Assembly: GCA_011959205.1 (NCBI GenBank)
Contig: BLLV01000136.1
Span: 1-57,120, forward strand
DNA length: 57,120 nucleotides
From: Bacteroidaceae bacterium
Lineage (GTDB): Bacteria; Bacteroidota; Bacteroidia; Bacteroidales; Bacteroidaceae
Direction: 5' to 3'
Shown: piece after piece, positions 35,238 to 45,002 of the stretch
Layout of the letters: each line of letters opens with the position of its first letter
Numbering within the stretch: the first letter of the stretch is position 1
The notes under the pieces: model-generated
What the model saw: only the letters and a program-made list of their open reading frames with translations
Databases searched by the model: none
Told to the model about the DNA's origin: nothing
Made by a program: the position numbers and the translations under genes

Positions 35238-35780
35238 ATGATTGCAGATGATGTTTTGCTGCTAAAGCTTATACAGTCAAAAGATGAACATGCCTTTAAA
35301 TATCTATTCGACACTTATTTTGTGTCGTTATGTCGGTATGTACATTTGTATCTGGACAGTACACAAGAAGGAGAGGAACTGGTTCTTGATATCTTTATGT
35401 ATCTGTGGGAACATAGCAGTCAAATTAATCTAACCTTATCACTGAAAGCTTATTTGTTTCAGGCAGCCCGAAACAGGTGTCTGAATTTCTTACGTGATAG
35501 AAAGTTAACTATTTCATTGGATGAAGCAGGAGATGTGGCAAACGATGAAACAGCTTCATCACTTGAAATGAAAGAACTGAACCGATTAATTCAGGAAGCA
35601 GTCTGTGCACTGCCCGATAAATGTCGTGAAGTCTTTCAATTAAGCCGAGAGAAAAATATGACCAACCAGGAAATTGCAGATAAAATGAATATCTCTGTAA
35701 AAACGGTCGAGGCTCAGATAACCAAGGCGCTCAAACGTATTAAGAGTTTCCTGGATGGTCAATATACTTATCTTTTCTAA
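35238..35780 (+). CDS. ECF-type RNA polymerase sigma factor
   Basis: This 180-residue sigma-70 family factor directs RNA polymerase to dedicated promoters. Region 2 runs about 8-85 (HAFKYLFDTYFVSLCRYVHLY, then LSLKAYLFQAARNRCLNFLRD) and region 4 about 120-172 (LPDKCREVFQLSR, NMTNQEIADKMNISVKTVEAQI as helix-turn-helix). It is of the Bacteroides surface-signalling class that pairs with FecR anti-sigma proteins. Its partner FecR lies about 10 kb away at 45003-46010, and the gene is tail-to-tail with the GH2 gene, overlapping by 4 nt, an unusual separation of sigma from anti-sigma. The start is ATG at 35238, about 57 nt after a promoter element. Confidence 0.92.
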   Translation: MIADDVLLLKLIQSKDEHAFKYLFDTYFVSLCRYVHLYLDSTQEGEELVLDIFMYLWEHSSQINLTLSLKAYLFQAARNRCLNFLRDRKLTISLDEAGDVANDETASSLEMKELNRLIQEAVCALPDKCREVFQLSREKNMTNQEIADKMNISVKTVEAQITKALKRIKSFLDGQYTYLF

Positions 35781-37882
35781 AAACCCGAGTGTACCTTTTG
35801 GTTTTCGTAAGTTTCTGTTCCCCGGTTCTTTTCTCCGGTATAGTTCCATACTATTTCATCAACATACTCTTTTCCATTTTGCATGGCTACCGCCTTCAAT
35901 GTATTCTTGCCATCAGCCAAAATGACATGGTCAAATACATAATGAACCTCGGTATAACCTTTGCGGATACCTTGTAATTCTTTACCATTTAAGTAAACTG
36001 TAGGCGTTCCGATATTCGAATAAACCGTAACAGAAGTTTCTTTGCACTCTCTGTCTTTGTTACGACGTTGAGTGAGATATACCACAGGATCTTTACTCCA
36101 ATTGGCTTTATACCAATAATAGGAATCTTTTTTCGTTTTACGGTCAAAAGTCATCAAACCTTTCATGTTCCGAGCAGTAATACCTCCACGATCAGCCATA
36201 GGAGTGGCGAAATCAAATGAATTCCATAGATAAGAAGCTACAATATAAGGATGTTTAGCAATTACGCTCCAATGATATTCATGTACCTTAGTCTGGAAAG
36301 TTTCGGGATAATATTGTTCCCACCATTTCAAAGATTCACCCAATAGCTCTGTCTGGTGGTTGATATTGGCATCTGCTCCATATTCAGAAAGAATAAGCTT
36401 TTGATGCGGATATTCCTTTTCCAATCCTTCAATCCAAGTATCAATATCTTTGATTTTCTTTTCATACCAACCAAAATAGCGATTCATCCCCTGTATGTCA
36501 GCATTCAGGTTCACAGGATGCTCCATGTGTCCATAGCCGTTGACCGATACCGTATAACGATTCGGATCTTCGGCCTTTGCAAGATCGTGAAGTTCAGCAG
36601 TGAGTTGCGCTGTATATTCATGAGGAGAATAGACTTCATTATGTAATCCCCATACATAAATAGAAGGATGGTTGAAGTTTTGGCGAATCAGTTCTCTAAG
36701 CTGGTTTTTGGCATTCTCCGCTTCCTGCCCTGTCACACGATTTACAAAAGGGATTTCCGCCCAAATAACCAAGCCTAAGGAATCACATCGAGAATAAAGA
36801 TATTCTGATTGTTGATAATGGGCAAAACGTACGGTAGTAGCCCCAACATCCATAATTTGTGCCAAGTCAAAATCGTGGTGTTCATTTTTCAATGCACTGC
36901 CCAATTCCCACCAGTCTTGATGGCGGCAGACACCATACATGGGATATTTCTCTCCATTCAGAAAGAAACCTTTGCCGGCTACCATTTCATATTTGCGTAT
37001 ACCTAACGGTTGTACCACTTCGTCTATTACATTTCCATTTTGTATCAATCGAGAAACCACCTTATATAAATAAGGGTCTTGACGGCCTTGCCATAAATGA
37101 GGGCGATTCAAGTGAAAGGTGGAAGAATAGGCTTGAGTACCTTGTGTCGACAAGTCAAACGACTGTTTATCCGTAGCGATCCGCTTTCTTTCCTGAGTAT
37201 AAATCGTATTTTCCAATATCACGGGAACAGGTTGCAGAGAAGCATTATCTACTTTTACTTTTACTGTGATATCAACAGAACGTCTAGAAACATTTTCTTG
37301 GGTGATATATACTCCGGGCGAAGCATTGTCAGTGACGGTTATATTACTTTTTTCGGTTACAATCAACCACACCGGACGATAGATACCTCCATAAACACCA
37401 AACAATGCATGATTTACGGGAATTACATCCGGACGGGATTTGTTATCTGCTTTTACCACAATCTCATTATTCTTTCCCGGTTTCAGTGCCGTTCCTATTT
37501 CAATGGCGAAAGCAGAATAGCCGCCTTTATGAGTACCTACCAATTGATTATTGATATATACTTCAGCACAAGCACCGACTCCTTCAAAACGAAGGAATAT
37601 TCGTTTGTCCTTCAGATTCTCGGGGCAGAAATATTCTTTCCGATAGTAACCTGCTCCTTCATAAAAATCATTATAACGTGTTTGCATATCCCGCGCATTC
37701 CAAGTGTGGGGAATCTCTACTTTGTTCCATTTGCCGTTCCAACTGGCAACAGTCCTGACAGCTTCTTCCGGGAACGGACCTTTTTTGAATTCCCATCCCG
37801 CATTAAAAGAGGTGACATCACGTGCCGCCACACCACCAGTTACAAACATACCAGCTAAAAGTAAACTGACTATTTTCTTCAT
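35777..37882 (-). CDS. GH2 beta-galactosidase-type hydrolase
   Basis: This 701-residue enzyme has a signal peptide (1-20, ending VAARD) and the GH2 architecture: sugar-binding domain (about 25-180), Ig-like domain (about 195-300) and TIM barrel from about 305. The acid/base Glu is E416 in GLHNEV and the nucleophile is E500 in ILSEYGA. RHQDWWELG near 320 and SLGLVIWAEIPF near 368 are further hallmarks. It would cleave terminal beta-linked sugars, probably galactose, in the periplasm. It is 6 nt downstream of GH20 and is the last gene of that operon. Confidence 0.9.
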   Translation of the reverse strand: MKKIVSLLLAGMFVTGGVAARDVTSFNAGWEFKKGPFPEEAVRTVASWNGKWNKVEIPHTWNARDMQTRYNDFYEGAGYYRKEYFCPENLKDKRIFLRFEGVGACAEVYINNQLVGTHKGGYSAFAIEIGTALKPGKNNEIVVKADNKSRPDVIPVNHALFGVYGGIYRPVWLIVTEKSNITVTDNASPGVYITQENVSRRSVDITVKVKVDNASLQPVPVILENTIYTQERKRIATDKQSFDLSTQGTQAYSSTFHLNRPHLWQGRQDPYLYKVVSRLIQNGNVIDEVVQPLGIRKYEMVAGKGFFLNGEKYPMYGVCRHQDWWELGSALKNEHHDFDLAQIMDVGATTVRFAHYQQSEYLYSRCDSLGLVIWAEIPFVNRVTGQEAENAKNQLRELIRQNFNHPSIYVWGLHNEVYSPHEYTAQLTAELHDLAKAEDPNRYTVSVNGYGHMEHPVNLNADIQGMNRYFGWYEKKIKDIDTWIEGLEKEYPHQKLILSEYGADANINHQTELLGESLKWWEQYYPETFQTKVHEYHWSVIAKHPYIVASYLWNSFDFATPMADRGGITARNMKGLMTFDRKTKKDSYYWYKANWSKDPVVYLTQRRNKDRECKETSVTVYSNIGTPTVYLNGKELQGIRKGYTEVHYVFDHVILADGKNTLKAVAMQNGKEYVDEIVWNYTGEKNRGTETYENQKVHSGF

Positions 37883-37888
37883 AATAAT

Positions 37889-39841
37889 TTATTTCTGATA
37901 TACTTTAAAATTCGTAATTGAACTTTTGAAATCACCTGATTTTTCCAATGGAAATACTAATGTGCGGACGTAATTCATAGAATCTTTGCCAGCGTTGAAA
38001 TACTTACGTGTAATATCTTTAGTCTCTATCAGTTTGTTATTGATATACAGACGGGTTGATATACTGTCACCTTCAACTTTTACCTGTATTTTTTCATTCT
38101 TTACACTATAATGAAAAGTATTCAGGTAACCGTCACGAGCATATCCAATCAAGCCGCTGATAGGATCAGAAAGATAAAAAACCGCACTGGGAGAACGGAA
38201 TAATTCCGTACCACGGTTTTCAGGTCGCCCATCTAAATCAAAGCTGACCTGATATGTATTCCCGACCTCACGATGAGGATATGTCCGATTAGGATTGATA
38301 GATGCCTGTCGGTATACCAAGCCCGGTGTTTTCCCGATTCGTCCGCTTTGGTTTACTCCGGGAGCTTCACTCAGGCACTTTCTCAGAATATTGAATTTCG
38401 AATAAGGCATTCCGGTATTTTTGCCCGTCCACATTTTTACCGCCAATGTCTGCATAGCAGGAAATACCCTGTTGTGAATATCCTTGGTAGAAATACCATT
38501 ACCAGCATGATCATTCCAAACAGCAAACATTCCACCTAAAACAGAAGGATGTTTTTCTTCGAATACCGCTTTACCAATATGGACAGGAGTCCAATTTTCA
38601 TATAATTTTTGAGTGTTCAGGTAATCGTAATAGTAACGGGCAGCAGGAACAATATAAAGCAGGCCGTCAGGAATGCTTATTAGCTGATATCCTTGTTCAA
38701 TCATCTCTTTAGGATCGGCATATCCATTATACCAAGCGTTCATGACTACATTTTCAGATTTCACAGGAGTATCGCCTTTAGCATGCGTCAAGGCTCCCCA
38801 TATACAGGCCTGCTTACCAAAACTCTCCACATAACGAATGCAATGATCAGTAAAATAGCGGAATTTCTCAACAACCTCTTTGTCTTTATTGGAATATTCA
38901 TCAGTTCCCACATGAACACGTTTGCCACGAAAAACAGGTTCGTCACCTTCCAAATATTCTTTGAAAAGCCCATCTACAAAACGATAGGTCTCAGGATTGA
39001 ACAAATCCAGATGATCCATACCATACTCCTTACTTCCAATTTCCGGCTTGTACTGTGTGAAAGCTAAAGAATGTGCCGGAACATCTATTTCAGGAATAAT
39101 ATCTACAAAATGCGCTTCTGCCAATTTTTGCAAATCAATAAATTCCTGTTTCGAATAAGAGCCGTCTTGAGCTGTCAATCCCGGATAAGTTTCTGATTCC
39201 AAACGAAAAGCTGAATAAGTCTTCATCAAATCCCAATTATAAAAGCGAGGGAAAGCATTATCATTCAAATGAATCTGAAAAGTATTCATCTTATAATAGG
39301 ACATGATGCGTACATAATCTTGGAGGAATTCCAAAGGTATGAATTTACGACCGCAGTCCAACATAAAACCACGAACTGCATAGTCAGGATAATCCTTGAT
39401 TTGTCCACATGGCAAAGATTGTTTGTCATCCTGTTCCGACATCTGAAGCAATGAACGAGTTGCCCAATAAATTCCGATTGCTTCGGGAGCTGTTATTATG
39501 ATTTGTTTACCTATTGTTATACTATATCCTTCATGGGGCATTTTCCGGTCTTTACAGATGCGAAACAATATATCGCCATTCATTGCTTTGCCATGGCTGA
39601 CTTCAAGTCGTTTTCCGAACATCGTTTGATAATCTAGCGCAAATAAATGAGCGATACGAGTCAGTTCGGAATTTTCTTCTTGGCATACAATTCGTGTTTG
39701 TTCTTTTATGGTAAATGTTCCTTGGTCTCCTTTCCATTCCTTCAGTTCAGGAACGACAAACGGTTTACTGTTCTGTGCAACAGCTGTGGTTATCATACAG
39801 GCAAACAATAGAATAGTGAGTAGGGATTTTTTGTTTATCAT
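37889..39841 (-). CDS. GH20 beta-N-acetylhexosaminidase
   Basis: This 650-residue enzyme has a signal peptide (1-22, ending AVAQ). An amino-terminal GH20b-like domain covers about 28-150 and the catalytic barrel starts at VRGFMLDCGRKFIPL near 156. The catalytic Asp-Glu pair is D314-E315 in HVGTDEYS. Substrate-assisted catalysis releases GlcNAc or GalNAc. A carboxy-terminal beta-sandwich (about 510-650) may bind carbohydrate or a partner. It lies between SusD, after a hairpin at 39867-39924, and GH2, 6 nt away. Linked GH20, GH2 and GH35 activities fit a galactose/N-acetylhexosamine glycan. Confidence 0.92.
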   Translation of the reverse strand: MINKKSLLTILLFACMITTAVAQNSKPFVVPELKEWKGDQGTFTIKEQTRIVCQEENSELTRIAHLFALDYQTMFGKRLEVSHGKAMNGDILFRICKDRKMPHEGYSITIGKQIIITAPEAIGIYWATRSLLQMSEQDDKQSLPCGQIKDYPDYAVRGFMLDCGRKFIPLEFLQDYVRIMSYYKMNTFQIHLNDNAFPRFYNWDLMKTYSAFRLESETYPGLTAQDGSYSKQEFIDLQKLAEAHFVDIIPEIDVPAHSLAFTQYKPEIGSKEYGMDHLDLFNPETYRFVDGLFKEYLEGDEPVFRGKRVHVGTDEYSNKDKEVVEKFRYFTDHCIRYVESFGKQACIWGALTHAKGDTPVKSENVVMNAWYNGYADPKEMIEQGYQLISIPDGLLYIVPAARYYYDYLNTQKLYENWTPVHIGKAVFEEKHPSVLGGMFAVWNDHAGNGISTKDIHNRVFPAMQTLAVKMWTGKNTGMPYSKFNILRKCLSEAPGVNQSGRIGKTPGLVYRQASINPNRTYPHREVGNTYQVSFDLDGRPENRGTELFRSPSAVFYLSDPISGLIGYARDGYLNTFHYSVKNEKIQVKVEGDSISTRLYINNKLIETKDITRKYFNAGKDSMNYVRTLVFPLEKSGDFKSSITNFKVYQK

Positions 39842-39866
39842 GGTTGGCGTTTAAAATGGTAAGTAT

Positions 39867-39924
39867 AAAAAAGGAGCCATTCCTTGATATAAACATTTAT
39901 ACATTCAGTAAATAACTCCTTTTT
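39867..39924 (-). terminator. Hairpin between susD and GH20 genes
   Basis: AAAAAGGAG and CTCCTTTTT arms (39868-39876 and 39916-39924) enclose a long loop of about 39 nt. It could partly terminate or stabilise the message after susD, lowering enzyme expression relative to transport. Confidence 0.5.
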
Positions 39925-39944
39925 CTTTATCTCTATTTGTTATT

Positions 39945-41555
39945 TTATTGTTCCCAACCCGGATTTTGCGGGAATTCAGCTCCAGTATTAGAGTTAATTA
40001 CATCTTGCGGGATAGGCCACAGAAGGTGCTTATCTTCCATCTGTGCACGTGGATTATACTTTAAAGTACGTTCTTTCAATTTTCCTAAACGACTCAAAGT
40101 AAAACGGCGCAATTCTTCTCCCGCCATTTCACGGATACGTTCATCCAGTAAGAAATCCACAGTTGCTTGATCTGCTGTGATTGCTTTTGCATGGGCGCGT
40201 TCACGAACAATATTGATTGCTTCAGCTGCACCGGAAAGATCACTTTGTTGCATTCTCGCCTCAGCAAGCAATAAATAAGTTTCTGCCAAGCGGAACTTCA
40301 TACGGTCTTTCGTATTGCCTCCATAGCCTTCATCTCCTCCTCTATCTATTACCCCATAGAAGAATTTGGTAAGAGCAGGACACAATTGACCGGCTGTCCA
40401 TAATGTTTCTGTTATTTCAGTTTTTTGTCCATATTTCTCAGATTCTGGATTATTACAATACCAATTTCTTTTGATATTATATTCTGAATTACGTATATCT
40501 TCCTGATCATAGAAATTTTCACCATTTATCCACCAAGTCAGTGGCGTTAATTGAGCCAACCCACGCCCCCCTAAAGAGTCAGCAATGACAAAACCGTCCA
40601 ATTGCCAATATTTGGGAACCCATGCACGTTTAGTCCAATCATCAGATTCCCCTCCACCACCTGTAGTGTTGTATTCCAATTGCATTACCCAAATGCTTTC
40701 CATATTTCCTGAAGTACGGTTCTGATTATTTTCTCTAAACATATCGGCAAAGACATCTCCTGCTTGCTCCTTCTCCTTACCGAAACGATTTTTCATCAAG
40801 GAGAATTTGCCAGAATTGATAACATCTAGCGCAGCTTTTTCTGCCTTGTCGGGCATGCCGGCCATCAAATAAACCTCACTCAACATGTGTTCTGCTGCCC
40901 ATTTAGTTAACCGTCCCACCATGACTTTATCAGGATCTTCCGGTAAATTAGCAGTAGCAAACTCTAAGTCTTCAATCATTTTATTCAGGACTTCCGCTTT
41001 GGGGGTACGAGTGAAATCCACACGAAACTTATCTTCCACTTTGTTAACATAAGGTACATCCCCAAACAGATATACCAGATAACGGTAGCCATATGCTCTA
41101 AAGAATCGAGCTTCAGCCTGAAAACCGATCTTGTCAGTTGGCTTATCCCACTTTACATCTTTTTCTGAATATTCCAGAATTTGGTTAGCATTTGCAACCA
41201 ATCCATATCCAAATTTCCAAAAGCTGTTGATAAGTCCGGTCAAAGGAGTATAAGACAAATTATCAAAAATTTGCAAGGTACCATCATTATGTCCTGTTAC
41301 TGCAAGGTCTGTTCCTATTTGCAAAATTTCGTAAGGAGTTGCAGCGCCATGGGTAAAAGCATTGTCGCTTCCTCCCCATGTATTCCATTCCGAACGAGCA
41401 AATTCATAAAGCCCTGTAACCCCAACTTCAAATCCGTGCGTGCTGGTATAAGTATTATCCGGTGATAATGAACTTTTAAGGTCTTCATCCAAAAAATCCG
41501 AGCAACCGGTAAGCATCAGTACGGATGTTATTGCTATTGATAATATTTTTTTCAT
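39945..41555 (-). CDS. SusD/RagB family glycan-binding lipoprotein
   Basis: This 536-residue surface lipoprotein has a signal ending LTGCSDFLDE, with the lipidated Cys at residue 18. FRAYGYRYLVYLFGDVPYV near 150, the TPR-like helices and the carboxy-terminal WPIPQDVINSNTG signature are typical of SusD. It binds glycan and caps the SusC channel at the outer membrane. It starts 12 nt after susC. Glycan specificity cannot be read from the sequence. It is the only SusD in the window. Confidence 0.95.
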   Translation of the reverse strand: MKKILSIAITSVLMLTGCSDFLDEDLKSSLSPDNTYTSTHGFEVGVTGLYEFARSEWNTWGGSDNAFTHGAATPYEILQIGTDLAVTGHNDGTLQIFDNLSYTPLTGLINSFWKFGYGLVANANQILEYSEKDVKWDKPTDKIGFQAEARFFRAYGYRYLVYLFGDVPYVNKVEDKFRVDFTRTPKAEVLNKMIEDLEFATANLPEDPDKVMVGRLTKWAAEHMLSEVYLMAGMPDKAEKAALDVINSGKFSLMKNRFGKEKEQAGDVFADMFRENNQNRTSGNMESIWVMQLEYNTTGGGGESDDWTKRAWVPKYWQLDGFVIADSLGGRGLAQLTPLTWWINGENFYDQEDIRNSEYNIKRNWYCNNPESEKYGQKTEITETLWTAGQLCPALTKFFYGVIDRGGDEGYGGNTKDRMKFRLAETYLLLAEARMQQSDLSGAAEAINIVRERAHAKAITADQATVDFLLDERIREMAGEELRRFTLSRLGKLKERTLKYNPRAQMEDKHLLWPIPQDVINSNTGAEFPQNPGWEQ

Positions 41556-41567
41556 ATCTGTTCTGTA

Positions 41568-44500
41568 TTAGAAAGTTAAATTTAAACCAAACATGTAAGA
41601 ACGGTTAGTGGGATAACTGGAATACATATCATCTGCATCCAAGTTAGTTGTATTGTCAACGTTACTAAATGAGCAAAGATTATTTACACTCGCATTAACA
41701 TTAAGTGCAGACACCCCTAAGCGTTTTAACCATTCTCTTTTAAAATTATATCCCAAAGTGATATTCTTCACTTGTACATAGTTCACTTTTTTGTACCAAG
41801 TATGCTTGTCATACGGGCTGTATATTAAAGATGTAACTTCATTGGACGGATTTTCCGAAGTCCAATAATTCATGCCACTCAAATAGTTATAAGTAACATT
41901 CCAACGTTCTATATTTAAATCTTTACGTTCTTTCATCATTCCAAATACGCCGTCAAGCAAGAATGATAAAGAAAAGTCCTTATAACTAAATTGATTTCCC
42001 ATAGACAACAAGAAACTAGGCAATTTAGAACCGATTACTTTCTTATCTTGTGAACTAATTTTTCCATCTCCATTTACATCTTCCAACATAGCTGAGCCGG
42101 GTTTGGCACCGGATTGGATTTCTTTACCTTCCTCATTAAGGAACTTCTTTTGTTCTGCATTCCAACGAGGGTCATTTGTCTGCCATACCCCCACTACATT
42201 GTAATCATAGTAAACACGAAGCGGTTTGCCAATAAACCATTTATTGGTCACATCATCTTTTCCGTCACCACGTAATTTAATAATTTTATCACGGTTCAAA
42301 GAGAAGTTTACGCTAGTATTCCAACGGAAATTTTTATTCTCGATATTCACTGTATTCAAACCTATTTCAATACCTTTATTACGTGTCTTTCCAATATTGT
42401 CCATGATATTATTGAAACCATTCATTACCGGTACCGTGCGGTTCATCAACAAATCTGAAGTATTTGCCACATATATTTCGATATTTCCGGAAATACGGTT
42501 GTTAAAGAAACCGAAATCTATACCGAAGTTAAAGGTACGGGTTGTTTCCCATTTCAGGTTAGGATTACCGACACCACCGAAAGGCAGATAAGTACCATTG
42601 GCTGTTGTACCACCATCTCCCCAAATATATTTAGCTATATTCAAACGGTCTAATGTTTGATAAGGACTGATCGCCTGGTTACCGTTACTACCATATGATA
42701 AACGAATTTTCAACATATCCAGCCAAGATTCTCTAGCTTTTTCCATGAATGATTCCGAAGAAAGATTCCATGCTATGGCTGCTGACGGAAAGAAAGCATA
42801 TTTGTTATTCTCACCAAAAGCTGAATAGCCATCAGTACGTCCGGTCAAAGTCAACAGATAACGGTTATCATAACCGTAATTAAGACGGAACATGTAAGAT
42901 AGAGTTGCGGTTTCCGTCAACTTTGAACTTACGCTTTGGTTTTTCTCACCAGCATTCATATTATGATATCCAGAGTCATCATTGACAAAACATTCAGCTG
43001 ATTGCTTCGCTTCTTTTTTCTGCGTTTCTTGAATACTAAACAGACCGGTTGCATCTATCTTATGTTTACCAAATGTTTGATTGTACTTTAATAGATTTTC
43101 CCATGTATAATCATAATAGTGTTCATTAAAAATGCTGGCAGATCCTTCGGAAGATTTTCCTGATAATGTATTTCTACCATAATAAGATCCCTCAGATTTA
43201 CTACGATAGTTATATCCTAAATTAGTACGAAAGCTCAATCCTTTCAAAGGTAACTTTATTTCGGCAAAAGTAGAAATAAAGATGTTACGATGAATTTTAT
43301 CTGTAATAGCATTTATGTTACCCATTGGGTTAGAGAATAAAGTCTCATTCATCGGATAATCTACATAATTGCCATATTCATCTTTATATTGTCCATAAGG
43401 ACTTTGTTTTAATCCAGATTCCAAATAAGGTTGATTATTATCTATATTTTTTTGAATTACTTGAGTACCAATACCGATAGTCAACCATGAACCTAAATCT
43501 TGCGTTACATTCAAAGAGATATTGGTGCGTTTTAAACCTGTATTTTGCATTACACCATCTTGGCTCATGTGTGCGATAGCCGCCATATATTTAGTAGCCT
43601 CTGTTCCACCGGAAATACTAACTTGATTATCATGAGTCAGTGCATTACGGAACATAATATCTTGCCAGTCAGTTTCTGTTCCATTTTCATAGTTTATTCT
43701 TTCATAGGGATTCAATAACTTCATTGGATCCAATTGTTCTCCTGTATAACCGAACTTTTGCGCATTATAATCCTGTTTCATCTTTACATATTCGTCTCCT
43801 TTCATAACATTCAGTCTTTTTTGAACTTGCTGGAAACCAATTTGCCCTTTATAAGTGACCGTAGGCGCCCCTTCTTTCCCTTTCTTTGTTTGAATAAGGA
43901 TAACACCATTCGAACCGCGTGAACCGTAGATAGCAGCAGAAGAAGCATCTTTCAATACAGATAAATTTTCTATGATATCCGGGTCAATATCGGTCAACGA
44001 ACCACTATAAGGTATACCATCTAAAATAATAAGTGGAGAATTGCTTGCTGATAATGAGTTTTCACCACGAACACGAATAGACTGGTCTTCACCGGGACGT
44101 GCATTAGTAGTGGTAATTTTCAAGCCCGGAACTTGGCCGGCCAATTTATCCAATAGATTATTAGTAGTAACCATTTGTAATTTTTCCGAATTGACGGACA
44201 CAATACCACCGGTCAAGTCAGATTTTCTTTGTGAACCATATCCTACCACTACAACATCTTGCAAACCAATGGCATCTGTTTCCATTTTGATAGAAAGAGG
44301 AGTGCCATTCTTTGCCTTGATGTTCTGCTGTTTGTAACCGATATACGATACAAGTAAATTGGAATTCTGAGGGGCTTCCAATTCAAAATTACCCTCAAAA
44401 TCTGTTATGACCCCAGTAGTCGTTCCTTCAACGATAATGTTAGCACCAATGATACCTTCACCTGTTTCATCTACTACTTTTCCATGTACCTTAACATTTG

Positions 44501-44822
44501 TTCCTAAACTAGTGGCTTTTTTATTGAAAACGGCTATTTGGGTATTAGTTATTTCATAGGACAAGTTAAGAGGATGTAACATCTTATCCAATGCTTTGGA
44601 AATTAATTCATTTTTGCTATTCAAACTGACTTTCTGTTTCACATTAACTTGTGCTGCATCATAAAAGAAAGTATATCCAGTGGATTTCTCTATACGGCCC
44701 ATGGCCTCAGATAAAGGAATATTGGAGAAATTTATTGTTATTTTTTTCTCTTGCATCTGTGCCGACAGATTTATTGCATAAAAAAATAACAATAATGTGG
44801 CGAAATAATTTTTTAAATTCAT
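41568..44822 (-). CDS. SusC-like TonB-dependent transporter with STN domain
   Basis: This 1084-residue outer-membrane transporter has a signal peptide (1-21, ending LSAQ), then an STN signalling domain (about 28-95, KKITINFSNIPLSEAMGRIEK-like), a carboxypeptidase-regulatory domain (about 108-185, GEGIIGANIIVEGTTTGV) and a plug with VVVVGYGSQRKSDLTGGI near 190. The barrel ends in an aromatic residue (LNLTF). STN marks transducers that talk to FecR anti-sigma proteins, and fecR is directly upstream. Together they would sense and import the glycan. It is followed by susD after 12 nt. Confidence 0.95.
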   Translation of the reverse strand: MNLKNYFATLLLFFYAINLSAQMQEKKITINFSNIPLSEAMGRIEKSTGYTFFYDAAQVNVKQKVSLNSKNELISKALDKMLHPLNLSYEITNTQIAVFNKKATSLGTNVKVHGKVVDETGEGIIGANIIVEGTTTGVITDFEGNFELEAPQNSNLLVSYIGYKQQNIKAKNGTPLSIKMETDAIGLQDVVVVGYGSQRKSDLTGGIVSVNSEKLQMVTTNNLLDKLAGQVPGLKITTTNARPGEDQSIRVRGENSLSASNSPLIILDGIPYSGSLTDIDPDIIENLSVLKDASSAAIYGSRGSNGVILIQTKKGKEGAPTVTYKGQIGFQQVQKRLNVMKGDEYVKMKQDYNAQKFGYTGEQLDPMKLLNPYERINYENGTETDWQDIMFRNALTHDNQVSISGGTEATKYMAAIAHMSQDGVMQNTGLKRTNISLNVTQDLGSWLTIGIGTQVIQKNIDNNQPYLESGLKQSPYGQYKDEYGNYVDYPMNETLFSNPMGNINAITDKIHRNIFISTFAEIKLPLKGLSFRTNLGYNYRSKSEGSYYGRNTLSGKSSEGSASIFNEHYYDYTWENLLKYNQTFGKHKIDATGLFSIQETQKKEAKQSAECFVNDDSGYHNMNAGEKNQSVSSKLTETATLSYMFRLNYGYDNRYLLTLTGRTDGYSAFGENNKYAFFPSAAIAWNLSSESFMEKARESWLDMLKIRLSYGSNGNQAISPYQTLDRLNIAKYIWGDGGTTANGTYLPFGGVGNPNLKWETTRTFNFGIDFGFFNNRISGNIEIYVANTSDLLMNRTVPVMNGFNNIMDNIGKTRNKGIEIGLNTVNIENKNFRWNTSVNFSLNRDKIIKLRGDGKDDVTNKWFIGKPLRVYYDYNVVGVWQTNDPRWNAEQKKFLNEEGKEIQSGAKPGSAMLEDVNGDGKISSQDKKVIGSKLPSFLLSMGNQFSYKDFSLSFLLDGVFGMMKERKDLNIERWNVTYNYLSGMNYWTSENPSNEVTSLIYSPYDKHTWYKKVNYVQVKNITLGYNFKREWLKRLGVSALNVNASVNNLCSFSNVDNTTNLDADDMYSSYPTNRSYMFGLNLTF

Positions 44823-44917
44823 ATTTTTGTGAAATTAAAGGTTAACAATCATCTCTTTACAGAATCTAGCCCATTCTGAAAATGATTCTTGCTTGTTGAA
44901 TAAAAATTGGTTCATAG

Positions 44918-44946
44918 AGAAGAGAGGAATTTATTTTCTCTCTTCT
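44918..44946. terminator. Hairpin between fecR and susC
   Basis: AGAAGAGAG (44918-44926) pairs with CTCTCTTCT (44938-44946) across an 11-nt loop, in the 180-nt gap between fecR and susC. It could separate or stabilise the two message parts. No sigma-type promoter motif was found in this gap. Confidence 0.5.
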
Positions 44947-45002
44947 TTTGTGCATTTAATAGTATTTTCTCTACATAGGCATATTCATTTAAAAGGTTCT
45001 AC